Below the pieces are notes generated by a model. It ran no database searches. It had not been told where the DNA came from and saw only the letters and a list, made by a program, of their open reading frames with translations. Positions 33,790 to 43,131 of a stretch of DNA of 64,000 nucleotides are shown piece by piece. Numbering within the stretch: position 1 is the first letter of the stretch; every line of letters starts with the position of its first letter. The stretch is from Oscillospiraceae bacterium (lineage in GTDB: Bacteria; Bacillota; Clostridia; Oscillospirales; Ruminococcaceae), in NCBI GenBank assembly GCA_024684395.1, contig JAIKWY010000223.1, forward strand, positions 1-64,000. The letters are read 5' to 3'. Both the position numbers and the translations under genes were made by a program.

Positions 33790-33941
33790 TTACCTATTCC
33801 CTCCCTTTGCCTCCAAGGCAGAGGTTCTATCCCGGATGTGCAGGCCTCCTGCTCCACCCCTACATGGATAGTATCACTAACTTCCCGGAAGGGAAGGTAG
33901 CTCACTCCTACTGGCTGCCGCCTCACAACCGCTGCAACCAT
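33790..33941 (-). promoter_or_regulatory. Structured 5' leader of rpsU
   Basis: About 150 bases lie between the predicted start of transcription and rpsU. On the minus strand they hold CTTCCC/GGGAAG, GCAGG/CCTGC and TGCCT/AGGCA stems, the last just ahead of the ribosome site. Such a long leader on a ribosomal protein gene suggests feedback control (inference). I do not match it to a named leader. Confidence 0.45.
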
Positions 33942-33947
33942 AAATAA

Positions 33948-33976
33948 ATTATATCATACGCCCCGGGCTTTGTCAA
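33948..33976 (-). promoter_or_regulatory. Sigma-A promoter for rpsU
   Basis: TTGACA (33976-33971) and TATAAT (33953-33948), both perfect, with 17 bases between, on the minus strand. This is the strongest promoter in the window. Confidence 0.9.
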
Positions 33977-34005
33977 TAGGAACTTGGAGCGCATACCGGA
34001 TTTTG

Positions 34006-36414
34006 TTATTTTACAACAAAATTCACCAGTTTATTTTGTACATAAATCTGTTTCACAACAGTCTTGCCGTCTATCAGTGCAGCGATCTTCGGATCGGCAG
34101 CAGCCTGTGCGAGGACATCCTCCTGTGCAGCACCGACCGGTACGTTCAGCTTGGACTTCACCTTGCCGCAGATCTGGACAACGATCTCGACAGTCTCGTC
34201 CTGGCACAGAGATTCGTCATATTTCGGCCATTCCTGCTCGTTGAGCACGCCGCCGAAGTTGTTCGCCTCGTAGATCTCCTCGGTCATGTGCGGCGCAAAC
34301 GGGTTCAGCAGCAGGCAGAGCGTGCGCAGCTCGGCACGATTCACGCTGCCGGTGTTGTAAATATCATTTACCAGAGCCATCATCGTTGCAATGGCGGTGT
34401 TGAACTTCAGTGCCTCAATATCCTCGCTGACCTTCTTGATCGCCTTGTGGAAATTGGAGGTCAGTTCAGGGCGGTAGGCATCGCCGTCCGTCAGGATGTC
34501 CTGGAGCGCCCATACTCTGTCGAGGAAGCGCTTGCAGCCCTTGATAGAGCTTGTGCTCCACGGTGCGGTCTTCTCGAAATCGCCGACGAACATCTCATAC
34601 AGACGCAGCGTATCGGCGCCATACTGGCGGATCACATCGTCCGGGTTGATGACATTGCCACGGGACTTGGACATCTTCTGACCGTCCTCGCCGAGGATCA
34701 TGCCGTGGGAGGTACGGCGCATGTACGGCTCCTTGCAGGGAACGCTGCCGATGTCATACAGGAACTTGTTCCAGAATCTGGAATAGAGCAGGTGCAGCGT
34801 GGTATGCTCCATACCGCCGTTGTACCAGTCAACAGGCATCCAGTAATCCAGCGCCTCCTTGGAAGCGAGTGCCTCGGTGTTGTGCGGGTCGCAGTAGCGC
34901 AGGAAGTACCAGGACGAGCCTGCCCACTGGGTCATGGTGTCGGTCTCACGCTTGGCGGGGCCGCCGCAGCACGGGCATGTGGTATTGATGAAGCTCTCGA
35001 GGGTGGACAGCGGAGACTCGCCGTTGTCAGTGGGCATGTAGCTCTCGACCTCGGGCAGACGCAGCGGGAGCTCCTCCTCCGGGATGGCTACCCAGCCGCA
35101 CTTCTCGCAGTTCACGACCGGGATGGGCTCGCCCCAGTATCTCTGGCGGGAGAATACCCAGTCACGGAGCTTGTAGTTGACCTTTCTGTGACCCTTGCCG
35201 GTCTCCTCGAGCCAGTCCTTGATCCTGACCTTGGCATCCTCAACAGAGAGACCTGTCAGGAAGCCGGAGTTGACCATCACGCCGGTTGCGCAGTCGGTGA
35301 AGGCTGCCTCCTCGATATTGCCGCCGGCTACGACCTCGACCATCGGGATGCCGAATACCTTGGCGAACTCCCAGTCACGGTCGTCATGCGCCGGAACTGC
35401 CATGATGGCGCCGGTGCCGTAGCTCATGAGAACATAGTCGGAAATGAAGATCGGGATCTCCTGGCCGTTCACGGGGTTGATCGCCTTGACGCCTTCGAGC
35501 TTCACGCCGGTCTTGTCCTTGTTCATCTCGGTGCGGTCGAAGTCGGACTTTCTGGCTGCCATTTCCTGGTATGCCTTGATCTCGTCCATGTTGGAGAGCT
35601 TGTCAGCCCACTTCTCGAGCATCGGATGCTCCGGAGCGATGACCATGTAGGTCGCACCGAACAGGGTGTCCGGGCGGGTGGTGTAGACCGTCAGGGTGTC
35701 GCCTGCGGTGGTGTCGAAATCCACCTCGGCGCCCTCGGATCTGCCGATCCAGTTGATCTGGGTGGTCTTGATGCGGTCGAAATAATCCACATCCTTGAGG
35801 TCGTCGATCAGGCGCTGTGCATACTCGGTGATCTTGAGCATCCACTGGCTCTTGACCTTGCGGACAACTTCGCCGCCGCAGCGCTCGCAGCAGCCGCCGA
35901 CAACTTCCTCGTTGGCAAGTACGACCTTGCAGGAGGTACACCAGTTGACAGCCATCTCCTTCTTATAGGCAAGCCCCTTCTTGAAGAGCTGGAGGAAGAT
36001 CCACTGTGTCCACTTGAAATAGGTCGGGTCGGTCGTGTTGACCTCTCTGTCCCAGTCGAAGCTCAGACCGATGGACTTGAGCTGTCCGCGGAAGCGGTCA
36101 ACGTTGTTCTTGGTGACGATCGCCGGATGGATCTTGTTCTTGATGGCGAAGTTCTCCGTCGGCAGACCGAACGCATCCCAGCCCATCGGAAACAGCACGT
36201 TATAGCCCTCGAGACGGCGCTTTCTTGCAACGATGTCCATTGCCGTGTACGGTCTCGGATGACCGATGTGCAGACCCTGACCGGAGGGGTACGGGAACTC
36301 TACCAGCGCATAGAACTTCGGCTTGGTGAAGTCATTCTCGGCATGGAAGGTATTGTGTGCCTCCCAGTATGCCTGCCATTTTTTCTCAATGCCTGCGTAA
36401 TCATACTTGCTCAT
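34006..36414 (-). CDS. leuS: Leucyl-tRNA synthetase
   Basis: An 802-residue class I synthetase charging tRNA-Leu. HIGH is at 49-52 (GLHIGH), the CP1 editing domain lies in the middle with [14 protein letters not shown], and KMSKS (QKMSKSRGN) is near residue 580. Two CxxC pairs mark the usual zinc knuckles. Length is normal for bacteria. ATG 36414 with AAGGAT upstream was chosen over 36474. No T-box leader fits in the 56-base gap to the next gene. Confidence 0.97.
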   Translation of the reverse strand: MSKYDYAGIEKKWQAYWEAHNTFHAENDFTKPKFYALVEFPYPSGQGLHIGHPRPYTAMDIVARKRRLEGYNVLFPMGWDAFGLPTENFAIKNKIHPAIVTKNNVDRFRGQLKSIGLSFDWDREVNTTDPTYFKWTQWIFLQLFKKGLAYKKEMAVNWCTSCKVVLANEEVVGGCCERCGGEVVRKVKSQWMLKITEYAQRLIDDLKDVDYFDRIKTTQINWIGRSEGAEVDFDTTAGDTLTVYTTRPDTLFGATYMVIAPEHPMLEKWADKLSNMDEIKAYQEMAARKSDFDRTEMNKDKTGVKLEGVKAINPVNGQEIPIFISDYVLMSYGTGAIMAVPAHDDRDWEFAKVFGIPMVEVVAGGNIEEAAFTDCATGVMVNSGFLTGLSVEDAKVRIKDWLEETGKGHRKVNYKLRDWVFSRQRYWGEPIPVVNCEKCGWVAIPEEELPLRLPEVESYMPTDNGESPLSTLESFINTTCPCCGGPAKRETDTMTQWAGSSWYFLRYCDPHNTEALASKEALDYWMPVDWYNGGMEHTTLHLLYSRFWNKFLYDIGSVPCKEPYMRRTSHGMILGEDGQKMSKSRGNVINPDDVIRQYGADTLRLYEMFVGDFEKTAPWSTSSIKGCKRFLDRVWALQDILTDGDAYRPELTSNFHKAIKKVSEDIEALKFNTAIATMMALVNDIYNTGSVNRAELRTLCLLLNPFAPHMTEEIYEANNFGGVLNEQEWPKYDESLCQDETVEIVVQICGKVKSKLNVPVGAAQEDVLAQAAADPKIAALIDGKTVVKQIYVQNKLVNFVVK

Positions 36415-36470
36415 TGGTGAAATCCTTCTTTCCACATAAATCTTACAAATCTTATTGGTGAGGTCAGACC

Positions 36471-36800
36471 TCATTCCCTCTCAAAATGCGCCTTGATGTC
36501 CGGCACCAGCACCGTACAGGCGGCAACGGCAATGTCCACCACTGCCTCGACCAGATAGAGCCACGTACCGGGGAAGCCGGTGATGTTGTCCTTCAGGTGC
36601 CACATCACCACAAATACAAGGATTGCCGGGATGATGTAGTTGGTGTACTTCACACCGATGAACCACAGCGCTGCCATCACCACAGCGATGACAAGGCTGA
36701 TGATGTTCCCCATCGAAAAGCCGATGATCAGGTTCAGGACGCTCTTCACGATCAGATATGCCCCGAAGCACGTCACGATCGCTCTGCCACGTTCTGCCAT
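36471..36800 (-). CDS. Small membrane protein, unknown
   Basis: A 109-residue, strongly hydrophobic protein with about four membrane segments and short loops. The stop of rsfS directly abuts its ATG (TAAATG), so translation is probably coupled. No family recognised. It lies between rsfS and leuS in one operon. Confidence 0.7.
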   Translation of the reverse strand: MAERGRAIVTCFGAYLIVKSVLNLIIGFSMGNIISLVIAVVMAALWFIGVKYTNYIIPAILVFVVMWHLKDNITGFPGTWLYLVEAVVDIAVAACTVLVPDIKAHFERE

Positions 36801-37166
36801 TTACTCGCCCTCCTTGACGATGTACTGGCTCACATCGACCGGCTCGGCATCTGCCCAGAGCTGCTCCAGGCGGTAAAATTCCCGTGTCTCCTGGAAGAAC
36901 ACATGCACGATCACGTCCGTGTAGTCGAGGATGTACCAGTTGGAACCCGGCATACCTTCACGGTGATGCGGCTCCTCACCAAGCTGCGACATCTGGAACT
37001 CTGCCTCTTCGGCAAGCGTCTTGGTGTGCGTCGTGGACGTACCGTTGGCGATGATGAAGTAGTCGCCCAGGATCGTCAGATCCGTGACCTTCAGCACACG
37101 GATATCCTCCGCACGCTTTGCATCCAGCGCCCGGACAATGACCTTGATCTTCTCTTCTGCTGTCAT
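36801..37166 (-). CDS. rsfS: Ribosomal silencing factor
   Basis: RsfS binds uL14 on the 50S subunit and blocks joining with 30S under starvation. The 121-residue protein has the DLTILGDYFIIANGTSTTHT core and NWYILDYTDVIVHVFFQETREFYRLEQLW, the family signature. It keeps the usual linkage with nadD and yqeK, but here an LCP gene separates it from yqeK. Confidence 0.95.
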   Translation of the reverse strand: MTAEEKIKVIVRALDAKRAEDIRVLKVTDLTILGDYFIIANGTSTTHTKTLAEEAEFQMSQLGEEPHHREGMPGSNWYILDYTDVIVHVFFQETREFYRLEQLWADAEPVDVSQYIVKEGE

Positions 37167-37226
37167 AGATTCATCTCCCTTTCATTGAAACTATATGAAT
37201 GTACGGCGCAAAAGCGCCTTATTACG

Positions 37227-38408
37227 CTATTTCAGCACCGGGACATCTGCTGTTTGCAGGTCTGTCACGGCATTATCATAAACGGTGCTTTGGTACTCCC
37301 CTTCCGGGATGATCTCGGTCAGGGGGCTGTCCTCGTACCGCATGGGCGGCTGGCGTTTGCGCAGCTTCCGGTCGATGAGCGTGAGCGCTGCACGTTTATG
37401 CACCGACCACAGCGACTGGCCGTCGAGTTCGGCGGGTTCTCCGGGGAGGAGAAAGACCTCCGTCTCATCTGCACCAAAGGTACTGCACAGGTCGGCGAGC
37501 CTTGCCATGTCATCCACATGCAGATCGGTGGAGACAAGTCCGGCTGCCGTGATCCGCTGCAAGGCGGCAAGGATCCGGAGCCGTGGCATGGCGGACAGCT
37601 TGTGCATCAGTGCGGCTAAGAAGATGCGCTGCGCTTCGATGCGTCCGATGTCGCCCATCGCATAGCCCTGCCGGTAGCGCAGGAGCCATGCTGCCTGCTG
37701 TCCGGTGAGGGTCTGCATTCCGGCTTCGATGATCTTCCCCGGCTCGAACTCGATCCGGTAGGGCATGTCCACCGGGACACCGCCGAGGATGTCCACGATG
37801 GCTGCGATGTCATCGCATCCGGTCACAAGATATGCATCCACAGGGATGCCGAAATTTTCCTCCGCTGCACAGATCACCCGCTCCACGCCGGTCAGTGCCG
37901 GATCCCCGCTGGCGCAGATGCTGTTGAACTTCTGCGTCGGGGAGGACGTAAAGCCGGGAACATAGGTATCCCGTGGGATCTGTAAAATGGTCAGCCCTGC
38001 CGGAGCAAGGTCGAACTGCATGAGATAATTCACATCGTGCAGGCTGCCGCTGCCGTTTTCCTGCGAATCGAAGCCTAAAAAGAGCACTGTAAACTGTCCC
38101 TCGATGGTTTGAGGAAGATCGAGCCCGTCCTCAAGAACGGTGGCTTCCTGCAATACTTCCGGCGGCGGGGAGCCCCCGCTGGCAGGTGCCTCCCAATGCC
38201 CCGATGGGGCAAAGGTCGGCGGGTTCTCCGAACTTGTTTCCACATCGGATCCAGGCGGGCTCTCAACAAACCGCTGCCTTGCGGCATACTGCGGCACGGT
38301 CAGGGCGGCGCCTCCGGAATGCAGAAACGGCATCACAAGGACGCTCACCGACAGGACACAGGCTGCGCCCACAGCGGCGGACAGCTTCACGAACGGATGG
38401 AATTTCAT
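37227..38408 (-). CDS. LytR-CpsA-Psr family cell-wall ligase
   Basis: LCP enzymes move undecaprenyl-linked glycopolymers such as teichoic acids onto peptidoglycan outside the cell. The 393-residue protein has one N-terminal membrane anchor (about 8-28), a Pro/Ser-rich spacer and the LCP domain with FLGFDS, the IPRDTYV arginine block, TQKFNSI and RYRQGYAMGDIGRIEAQR. AAAGGAG precedes the ATG. The spacer at residues 63-81 is encoded by dispersed repeat copy G, which kept the frame open. Confidence 0.9.
   Translation of the reverse strand: MKFHPFVKLSAAVGAACVLSVSVLVMPFLHSGGAALTVPQYAARQRFVESPPGSDVETSSENPPTFAPSGHWEAPASGGSPPPEVLQEATVLEDGLDLPQTIEGQFTVLFLGFDSQENGSGSLHDVNYLMQFDLAPAGLTILQIPRDTYVPGFTSSPTQKFNSICASGDPALTGVERVICAAEENFGIPVDAYLVTGCDDIAAIVDILGGVPVDMPYRIEFEPGKIIEAGMQTLTGQQAAWLLRYRQGYAMGDIGRIEAQRIFLAALMHKLSAMPRLRILAALQRITAAGLVSTDLHVDDMARLADLCSTFGADETEVFLLPGEPAELDGQSLWSVHKRAALTLIDRKLRKRQPPMRYEDSPLTEIIPEGEYQSTVYDNAVTDLQTADVPVLK
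38165..38220 (+). repeat. Dispersed structured repeat, copy G, inside the LCP gene
   Basis: It starts GCGGGGAGCCCCCGC, then TCCCAA-TGCCCC-GAT-GGGGCA-AAGGTCGGC. It closely matches copy E1 at 44.9 kb in length and sequence, except that the apical stem differs on both sides together. It lies antisense inside the coding sequence. Confidence 0.8.
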
Positions 38409-38458
38409 GGTAAAGACTCCTTTGCAAGTACCCCATACCGGGGCATAAAGCCTGCGCT

Positions 38459-39052
38459 TTATGTATTGCTGAGAGCCTTGGGGTTCTGCGTTCTGAGCAG
38501 ATAGCTGTTATACGCTTCGATGGTGTAGACCGGCAGCATCCCGCCCTTTTTCAGCACGGAAGACGCCGCATCCCGCAGCGCTTCGAGCATGGCGAGCTGC
38601 AAGTTCTCATACGCCAGCTTGCGCATCTTGCCGACGCCCTTATAATCCCGTTCCTCCGAGATCATGTCGGCGATATAGATGATCTCCTCGAGCCGTGACA
38701 TGCCTGCCCTGCCCACGGTATGGAACCGCACGGCGTTCAGGATGTCCCGGTCTTCCACGCCAAATTCCGTCTGGATGAAGTAGGCACCGGCGATGCCGTG
38801 CCAGAGCTTCCGGGAATGCAGCTCCGCTAAGTCCGGGGCAAAGTCGCCTGCCAGCATGAGCCGGTACTGCTCCTCCGGCGGATCCTCCTTGCAGATGTCA
38901 TGCAAAAGTCCCGCAAAATAGGCTTTGTCCTGATCCTCGCCGTACTTGGCAGCAAGGAGCTTCGCAGCTCTTGCGACATTCACGGAGTGCTGGAAGCGTT
39001 TGGTGGAGAGCCGCTTTTTGAGGAAAGCGACCTTATCCTTCGTCTGATACAT
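38459..39052 (-). CDS. yqeK: HD-domain nucleotide hydrolase YqeK
   Basis: A 197-residue HD phosphohydrolase; family members split diadenosine tetraphosphate symmetrically. His22 (QHSVNVARAA), His51-Asp52 (AGLLHDICKE) and the later HGIAGAYF and YIADMISEERDY blocks supply the metal site. It starts six bases after nadD, the classic nadD-yqeK pair. Confidence 0.94.
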   Translation of the reverse strand: MYQTKDKVAFLKKRLSTKRFQHSVNVARAAKLLAAKYGEDQDKAYFAGLLHDICKEDPPEEQYRLMLAGDFAPDLAELHSRKLWHGIAGAYFIQTEFGVEDRDILNAVRFHTVGRAGMSRLEEIIYIADMISEERDYKGVGKMRKLAYENLQLAMLEALRDAASSVLKKGGMLPVYTIEAYNSYLLRTQNPKALSNT

Positions 39053-39058
39053 AAGGCA

Positions 39059-39655
39059 TCACTTCCTGTACAGATTCTTCTCCTCTATATATTGTACTAT
39101 TTTTTCGGGTAAATAGCAAGGATAATTCTGACATTTCCCGACCATCTCCCTGATTTTTGTGGAAGATACGGGAAAGCTTTCCACATCGACAAGACAAATC
39201 TTGCCATATTGCTGTAAATAAGCGGCAGCTTCCTGCAATTCCGCATACTCTCCCTCTTCCCTTGCCATCGCAGCGAGGGCGGTATATTGCAGGATCTCCT
39301 CCCAGCGGTACCATGTGGTGAAGCTCTTGAGCATATCCCCGCCGATGAGCCAGAACAGCTCCGCCTCCGGGTAGAGGTCGGCGAAGTGGCGCACGGTGTT
39401 GAAGGTATAGCTCACACGCTCCTGCCGGAGCTCGTAGTCCTCGGCTTTCAGCCAGGGATAGCCTTCGGCGGCAAGGCGGCACATGGCAAGCCGATCCTCC
39501 TCGGGGGCATATTCTGCCATCGAGCGGTGGGGGGAAATTTTGGACGGGATGAGCCGTACTTCATCGAGCTCCAGCGCATCATGGACGCTCTCCGCCAGAT
39601 GCATATGTCCCAGATGCGGCGGATTGAAGCTTCCGCCGAACAGTCCGATGCGCAT
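39059..39655 (-). CDS. nadD: Nicotinate-nucleotide adenylyltransferase
   Basis: NadD joins ATP and nicotinate mononucleotide to nicotinate adenine dinucleotide in NAD synthesis. The 198-residue protein has GGSFNPPHLGH (7-17) and the late SSTKIREM motif. ATG 39655 shares one base with the stop of the YhbY gene (TGATG); a GTG one codon upstream is also possible. It completes the salvage route begun by pncA and pncB. Confidence 0.95.
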   Translation of the reverse strand: MRIGLFGGSFNPPHLGHMHLAESVHDALELDEVRLIPSKISPHRSMAEYAPEEDRLAMCRLAAEGYPWLKAEDYELRQERVSYTFNTVRHFADLYPEAELFWLIGGDMLKSFTTWYRWEEILQYTALAAMAREEGEYAELQEAAAYLQQYGKICLVDVESFPVSSTKIREMVGKCQNYPCYLPEKIVQYIEEKNLYRK

Positions 39656-39954
39656 CACTTCACAGCCTTCATGTCGATCACCGGCTCCTTGGGGTTCGGC
39701 TTATAGAGCACGAACCGGCTGCCGATGACCTGCACCACATCCGCCTGCACGGCTTCTGCGAGCTGGTCGGCTGCTTCACGGGCTGTGAGCATGGAATTGT
39801 CGAGCACACGCAGCTTGATGAGCTCCCGCTTGCGCAGGGCGTCATCGACCTGGGTGATGAGGTTCTCGTTGATACCGCCCTTGCCGACCTGGAAGATGGT
39901 CTCATAGCTCTGGGCGATGCCTCTCAGATAGGCTCTCTGCTTACTTGTCAGCAT
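39655..39954 (-). CDS. yhbY: YhbY family CRM-domain RNA-binding protein
   Basis: A 99-residue protein with the CRM fold: LTSKQRAYLRGIAQ, then VGKGGINENL, the family GxxG loop, and VQVIGSRFVLYKP at the end. YhbY binds pre-50S ribosomal particles. ATG 39954 overlaps rdgB by 14 bases; ATG 39966 is an alternative. Confidence 0.92.
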   Translation of the reverse strand: MLTSKQRAYLRGIAQSYETIFQVGKGGINENLITQVDDALRKRELIKLRVLDNSMLTAREAADQLAEAVQADVVQVIGSRFVLYKPNPKEPVIDMKAVK

Positions 39955-40531
39955 GTTTGTCACCATACCTTTCACGGAATACTTCAAACAGCAGCCGGAG
40001 TGCTGCGCCCCGGTGGCTGATGGCGTTTTTCTGGTCTGCGGTCATCTCGGCAAGCGTGGTGCCGTTGTAGAGGAAGACAGGATCATAGCCGAAGCCGTTC
40101 TCGCCCCGCTCCTCATAGCCGATCTTGCCGGCGCAGGATGCGGATACCGTGCCGTAGCCCTCTGCATCAATGTAGGCGATGCAGCACTGAAAGTGCGCCG
40201 TTCTCTGGTCATCCGGCACATGCTTCATCTCTTTGAGCAAAGTCTGACACTCCTCGCCCTTGGGGGCATATCTTGCGGAATACACGCCCGGTGCGCCGTT
40301 GAGCGCATCCACGCACAGACCGCTGTCATCGGCAATGACGGGGCACTGCACCAGCTCATAGACGGCAGCTGCCTTGATCATCGCATTCTCGGCGAAGGTC
40401 TCGCCGTTCTCCTCCGGATTGGTGTCCACACCGGCTTCCGCCTGGGACAGGATCTCGATCCCCAGCGGCGACAGGATCTCCCGCGCCTCCCGGAGCTTGT
40501 TTTCATTATTGGTTGCCATTACTAATTTCAT
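39941..40531 (-). CDS. rdgB: XTP/dITP diphosphatase
   Basis: RdgB removes non-canonical purine triphosphates such as dITP and XTP. The 196-residue protein has ATNNENKLREAREIL (6-20), FAENAMIKAAA, ADDSGLCVDALNGAPGVYSARYA and SHRGAALR. GGAGGAATCACA precedes the ATG; that site touches the left edge of repeat copy B. It heads rdgB-yhbY-nadD-yqeK. Confidence 0.95.
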   Translation of the reverse strand: MKLVMATNNENKLREAREILSPLGIEILSQAEAGVDTNPEENGETFAENAMIKAAAVYELVQCPVIADDSGLCVDALNGAPGVYSARYAPKGEECQTLLKEMKHVPDDQRTAHFQCCIAYIDAEGYGTVSASCAGKIGYEERGENGFGYDPVFLYNGTTLAEMTADQKNAISHRGAALRLLFEVFRERYGDKHADK

Positions 40532-40546
40532 TGTGATTCCTCCTTG

Positions 40547-40697
40547 CGGGGAGCCCCCGCTGGCAATTTGCTTCGATACTTATGGTACTCCTTCTTTCCG
40601 CCCGCTTGCTCCCAATGCTTCGCAAAGGTCGCAAAGCTATGCAGTCTAAGACATTGCAGCCATGTGGCTGCTCCAATGCGGTTCTCTGGTGTTTCAA
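40547..40697 (+). repeat. Dispersed structured repeat, copy B
   Basis: It fills nearly the whole ftsY-rdgB gap. Blocks in order: GCGGGGAGCCCCCGCTGGCAA, GCTTGCTCCCAA-TGC-TTC-GCA-AAGGTCGCAAAGC, then GCAGCC-ATGT-GGCTGC and GCGGTTCTCTGGTG. Its second stem differs from copies C, D and E (GCATCC/GGATGC) on both sides together. Confidence 0.85.
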
Positions 40698-40714
40698 CTT
40701 ATGGTGCAGCGGTT

Positions 40715-42121
40715 TTACTTGTCCTTTTTCTTCCAGAACTGCCACCAGCGCTTCTTGGGCTCCGGTGCGCCCACATCCCCGATGACGAAATCATCATCAT
40801 CGTCCTCTTCTTCGGCAGGGGCTTCTTCTACAGGAGCAGGCTCCTCAGCGGCGGGTTCTTCCGCAGGTGCGGGCTCTTCAACGGGCTCTGCTACGGGTTC
40901 TTCCGCAGGTGCGGGCTCTTCCGCAGGCTCTACCTCTGCCGGGGCTTCTTCTACAGGCGTTTCCTCAGCTACAGGAGCTTCCTCTACAACAGGTGCTTCC
41001 TCTGCATGGGTATCATCAGCAGGAACTTCCTCAACAGGCGCTTCCTCAACAGGCGCTTCCTCAGCAGGAACTTCCTCAGCAGGAGCTTCCTCAACAGGCG
41101 CTTCCTCAGCAGGCGCTTCCTCAACAGGCGCTTCCTCAGCAGCAGGCGCATCTTCCACGATCTGCTCTTCCTCCACAGGCTTCTCCTCCTGCGTCTCCTC
41201 CCCGGGCTTGTCCTCTCTGTCGAAGAGGGCACGGACGAAGTCATGGTTGTTGAATACCTGGAGGTCGTCGATCTTCTCGCCGACGCCGACGAGCTTCACG
41301 GGGATGCCCAGCTCATTCTTGATGGACACAACGATGCCGCCCTTTGCGGTGCCGTCGAGCTTGGTCAGGACGATACCGGTGATATTGGCGACCTCGCTGA
41401 ACAGCCGTGCCTGCGAGACAGCATTCTGTCCGGTGGTGGCATCGAGCACGAGGAGCGTTTCCACCGCACAGCCCTCCGCCTTCTGGTTGAGGATGCGGCT
41501 GATCTTCTCCAGCTCGTTCATGAGGTTCTTCTTGTTATGCAGACGCCCTGCCGTATCCACGATGAGCACATCGCTCTGCCGTGCGATGGCAGCGGTCACG
41601 GCATCGAACACGACTGCCGCAGGGTCGGAGCCCTCTGCATGTTTGACGATGTCCACGCCGGCACGCTGTGTCCAGACTTCGAGCTGCTCGATGGCAGCTG
41701 CCCGGAAGGTATCGGCTGCGGCGACGAGCACCTTCTTGCCGTCCTGCTTGAACTGGTGGCAGAGCTTGCCGATGGTGGTGGTCTTGCCCGCACCGTTCAC
41801 GCCGATGACCATGATAATGCTCGGGGTGGTGGAGAGGTCGAGCGCCGTGTCATCGCCCATCATGTCGCCGATGATCTCCTCGATCAGATCCATGATCTTT
41901 GCCGGATCCTTGACGCCCCGCTCCTTGACGAGCTTCCGGAGCCGGTCACAGATCTCCTCGGACGTCTCCACGCCCATATCACCCATGATCATGGTCTCCT
42001 CGAGCTGCTCAAACAGCTCCTCGTCGATCTTGGTGAACGAATTCACCACTCTCTGCATGGACTGCACCATAGCATTGCGGGTCTTTTGCAGACCCTCCTT
42101 GATCTTTGCGAAAAATCCCAT
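40715..42121 (-). CDS. ftsY: Signal recognition particle receptor FtsY with acidic C-terminal tail
   Basis: FtsY docks ribosome-SRP complexes at the membrane. Residues 1-303 form the NG GTPase: GVNGAGKTT (107-115), DTAGR and TKLDGTAKGG. The remaining 165 residues are repeats of EEAPVEEAPAEE type ending in DDDDDF and a basic, aromatic KKRWWQFWKKKDK. In most FtsY proteins the acidic A region is N-terminal; here it is at the C-terminus, and the Trp-rich end could bind membrane (inference). AAAGGAG precedes the ATG. It belongs to the broken rnc-smc-ftsY cluster. Confidence 0.95.
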   Translation of the reverse strand: MGFFAKIKEGLQKTRNAMVQSMQRVVNSFTKIDEELFEQLEETMIMGDMGVETSEEICDRLRKLVKERGVKDPAKIMDLIEEIIGDMMGDDTALDLSTTPSIIMVIGVNGAGKTTTIGKLCHQFKQDGKKVLVAAADTFRAAAIEQLEVWTQRAGVDIVKHAEGSDPAAVVFDAVTAAIARQSDVLIVDTAGRLHNKKNLMNELEKISRILNQKAEGCAVETLLVLDATTGQNAVSQARLFSEVANITGIVLTKLDGTAKGGIVVSIKNELGIPVKLVGVGEKIDDLQVFNNHDFVRALFDREDKPGEETQEEKPVEEEQIVEDAPAAEEAPVEEAPAEEAPVEEAPAEEVPAEEAPVEEAPVEEVPADDTHAEEAPVVEEAPVAEETPVEEAPAEVEPAEEPAPAEEPVAEPVEEPAPAEEPAAEEPAPVEEAPAEEEDDDDDFVIGDVGAPEPKKRWWQFWKKKDK

Positions 42122-42164
42122 AAGACAACTCCTTTATGATAATATATGCTGATGGATATATATA

Positions 42165-42707
42165 TTATACCAATTCTGCAATTCTGACAGCCAGTTTCCC
42201 TTCATAAATGCCGACCGGGATCGGCGTATCGAAGGTATAGATGTCGGGGAAGTCGTTCTTCTCGAAGAAGTAGACGAGCGTCTTCTCATTCTGCGGATCG
42301 ACGATCCAGTACTCCCGGACGCCTGCCTTCCGGTACAGGATCAGCTTGTCGATCAGATCATCCCGCCGGTTGGTGGAAAGCACCTCGATGACCCAGTCCG
42401 GTGCGCCGTTGCAGCCGTGTTCATCGAGCCTGGAGGGGTCACAGACGACCATTACATCCGGTATGACGAGCGTTTCGTCACTGAGCTTCGCCCCTGCCGA
42501 TAGATTGACCTGGCATGAACCGCCCTGCTGACGGATATAGCCCTCGATGCTGCTGCCAAGATGCATACAGAGCCGCTGATGCGCCCACGTAGGCGGCGCC
42601 ATGGCTACGATCTCGCCGTCACGGAGCTCCGTGCGCTCCTCGGGAGAACAGGCTATGCTGAGATATTCCTCAGCGGTGATCCTCCCCGGTTCTGGTACTG
42701 CTGTCAT
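42165..42707 (-). CDS. Uma2 family putative restriction-like endonuclease
   Basis: A 180-residue protein of the Uma2 (DUF820) family: MTAEEYL-type opening (ITAEEYLSI), LRDGEIVAMAPPTWAHQR, VIPDVMVVCDP, PDWVIEVLS and DKLILYRKAGVREYWIVDP, the PD-(D/E)xK-like core. These proteins are common and scattered; no function is firmly known. GGGAGGG precedes the ATG. It sits between ftsY and repeat copy C, where smc would be expected. Confidence 0.88.
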   Translation of the reverse strand: MTAVPEPGRITAEEYLSIACSPEERTELRDGEIVAMAPPTWAHQRLCMHLGSSIEGYIRQQGGSCQVNLSAGAKLSDETLVIPDVMVVCDPSRLDEHGCNGAPDWVIEVLSTNRRDDLIDKLILYRKAGVREYWIVDPQNEKTLVYFFEKNDFPDIYTFDTPIPVGIYEGKLAVRIAELV

Positions 42708-42746
42708 ACGATACCCTCCCTTGATTCAGATTCAGGTAGTTCATTT

Positions 42747-42782
42747 GGTAGCTCACTTACATAAAAAAGTGAGTGAGCTACC
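42747..42782. repeat. 14-bp hairpin upstream of the Uma2 gene
   Basis: GGTAGCTCACTTAC (42747-42760) pairs with GTGAGTGAGCTACC (42769-42782) apart from one wobble; the loop is ATAAAAAA. On the minus strand the loop reads TTTTTTAT, so it is not a normal terminator there. It directly borders repeat copy C. Confidence 0.6.
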
Positions 42783-42789
42783 TACCAAC

Positions 42790-43120
42790 GTGACGGGGTG
42801 ACCCCGCTTGCAGGTTGCTTCGCAATATGTTACTGCACCACTTCGGTGAACGCAATGCTCCCAATGCCTTGCGGCAAAGGTCGCAAAGCTGGGCTTTCTA
42901 AGCCGTCGCATCCATTCGGATGCTCTGATGCAGTTCTCTGGTGTTTCAGACAACAAAGCACTCCTGCACTTTCACAGACAATGCCTGCGTGCGTGCGTGC
43001 TCTGACGTATTATCTGTCAACTGACGGATACTATCCTGCGCTCAGTCACTTCACAGTCTATGACTGACTGACTGAGTGCTCTGACCTATTGTCTGCTGAT
43101 TGACAGATACTATCCTATCC
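42790..43120 (+). repeat. Dispersed structured repeat, copy C, with long tail
   Basis: The core (42790-42945) has CGGGGTGACCCCG, TTGC-TTC-GCAA, GCTCCCAA-TGCC-TTGC-GGCA-AAGGTCGCAAAGC, GCATCC-ATTC-GGATGC and CAGTTCTCTGGTG. A tail follows with CTGCACTTTCACAG, a TGCG microsatellite, GACGGATACTATCCTGCG and an 11-bp stem GCGCTCAGTCA/TGACTGAGTGC (43038-43079). The tail recurs at copies D and E. It fills the 424-base gap; no gene is seen. Confidence 0.85.
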
Positions 43121-43131
43121 ACTGATCACTA

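Noticed and set aside
33970..36420. Long plus-strand frame of 816 codons opposite leuS
   Set aside because: leuS has HIGH, KMSKS and the editing domain on the other strand; the plus frame has no family features or ribosome site.
36415..36470. T-box leader for leuS
   Set aside because: Only 56 bases separate leuS from the upstream gene, too few for a T-box, and no T-box sequence is seen.
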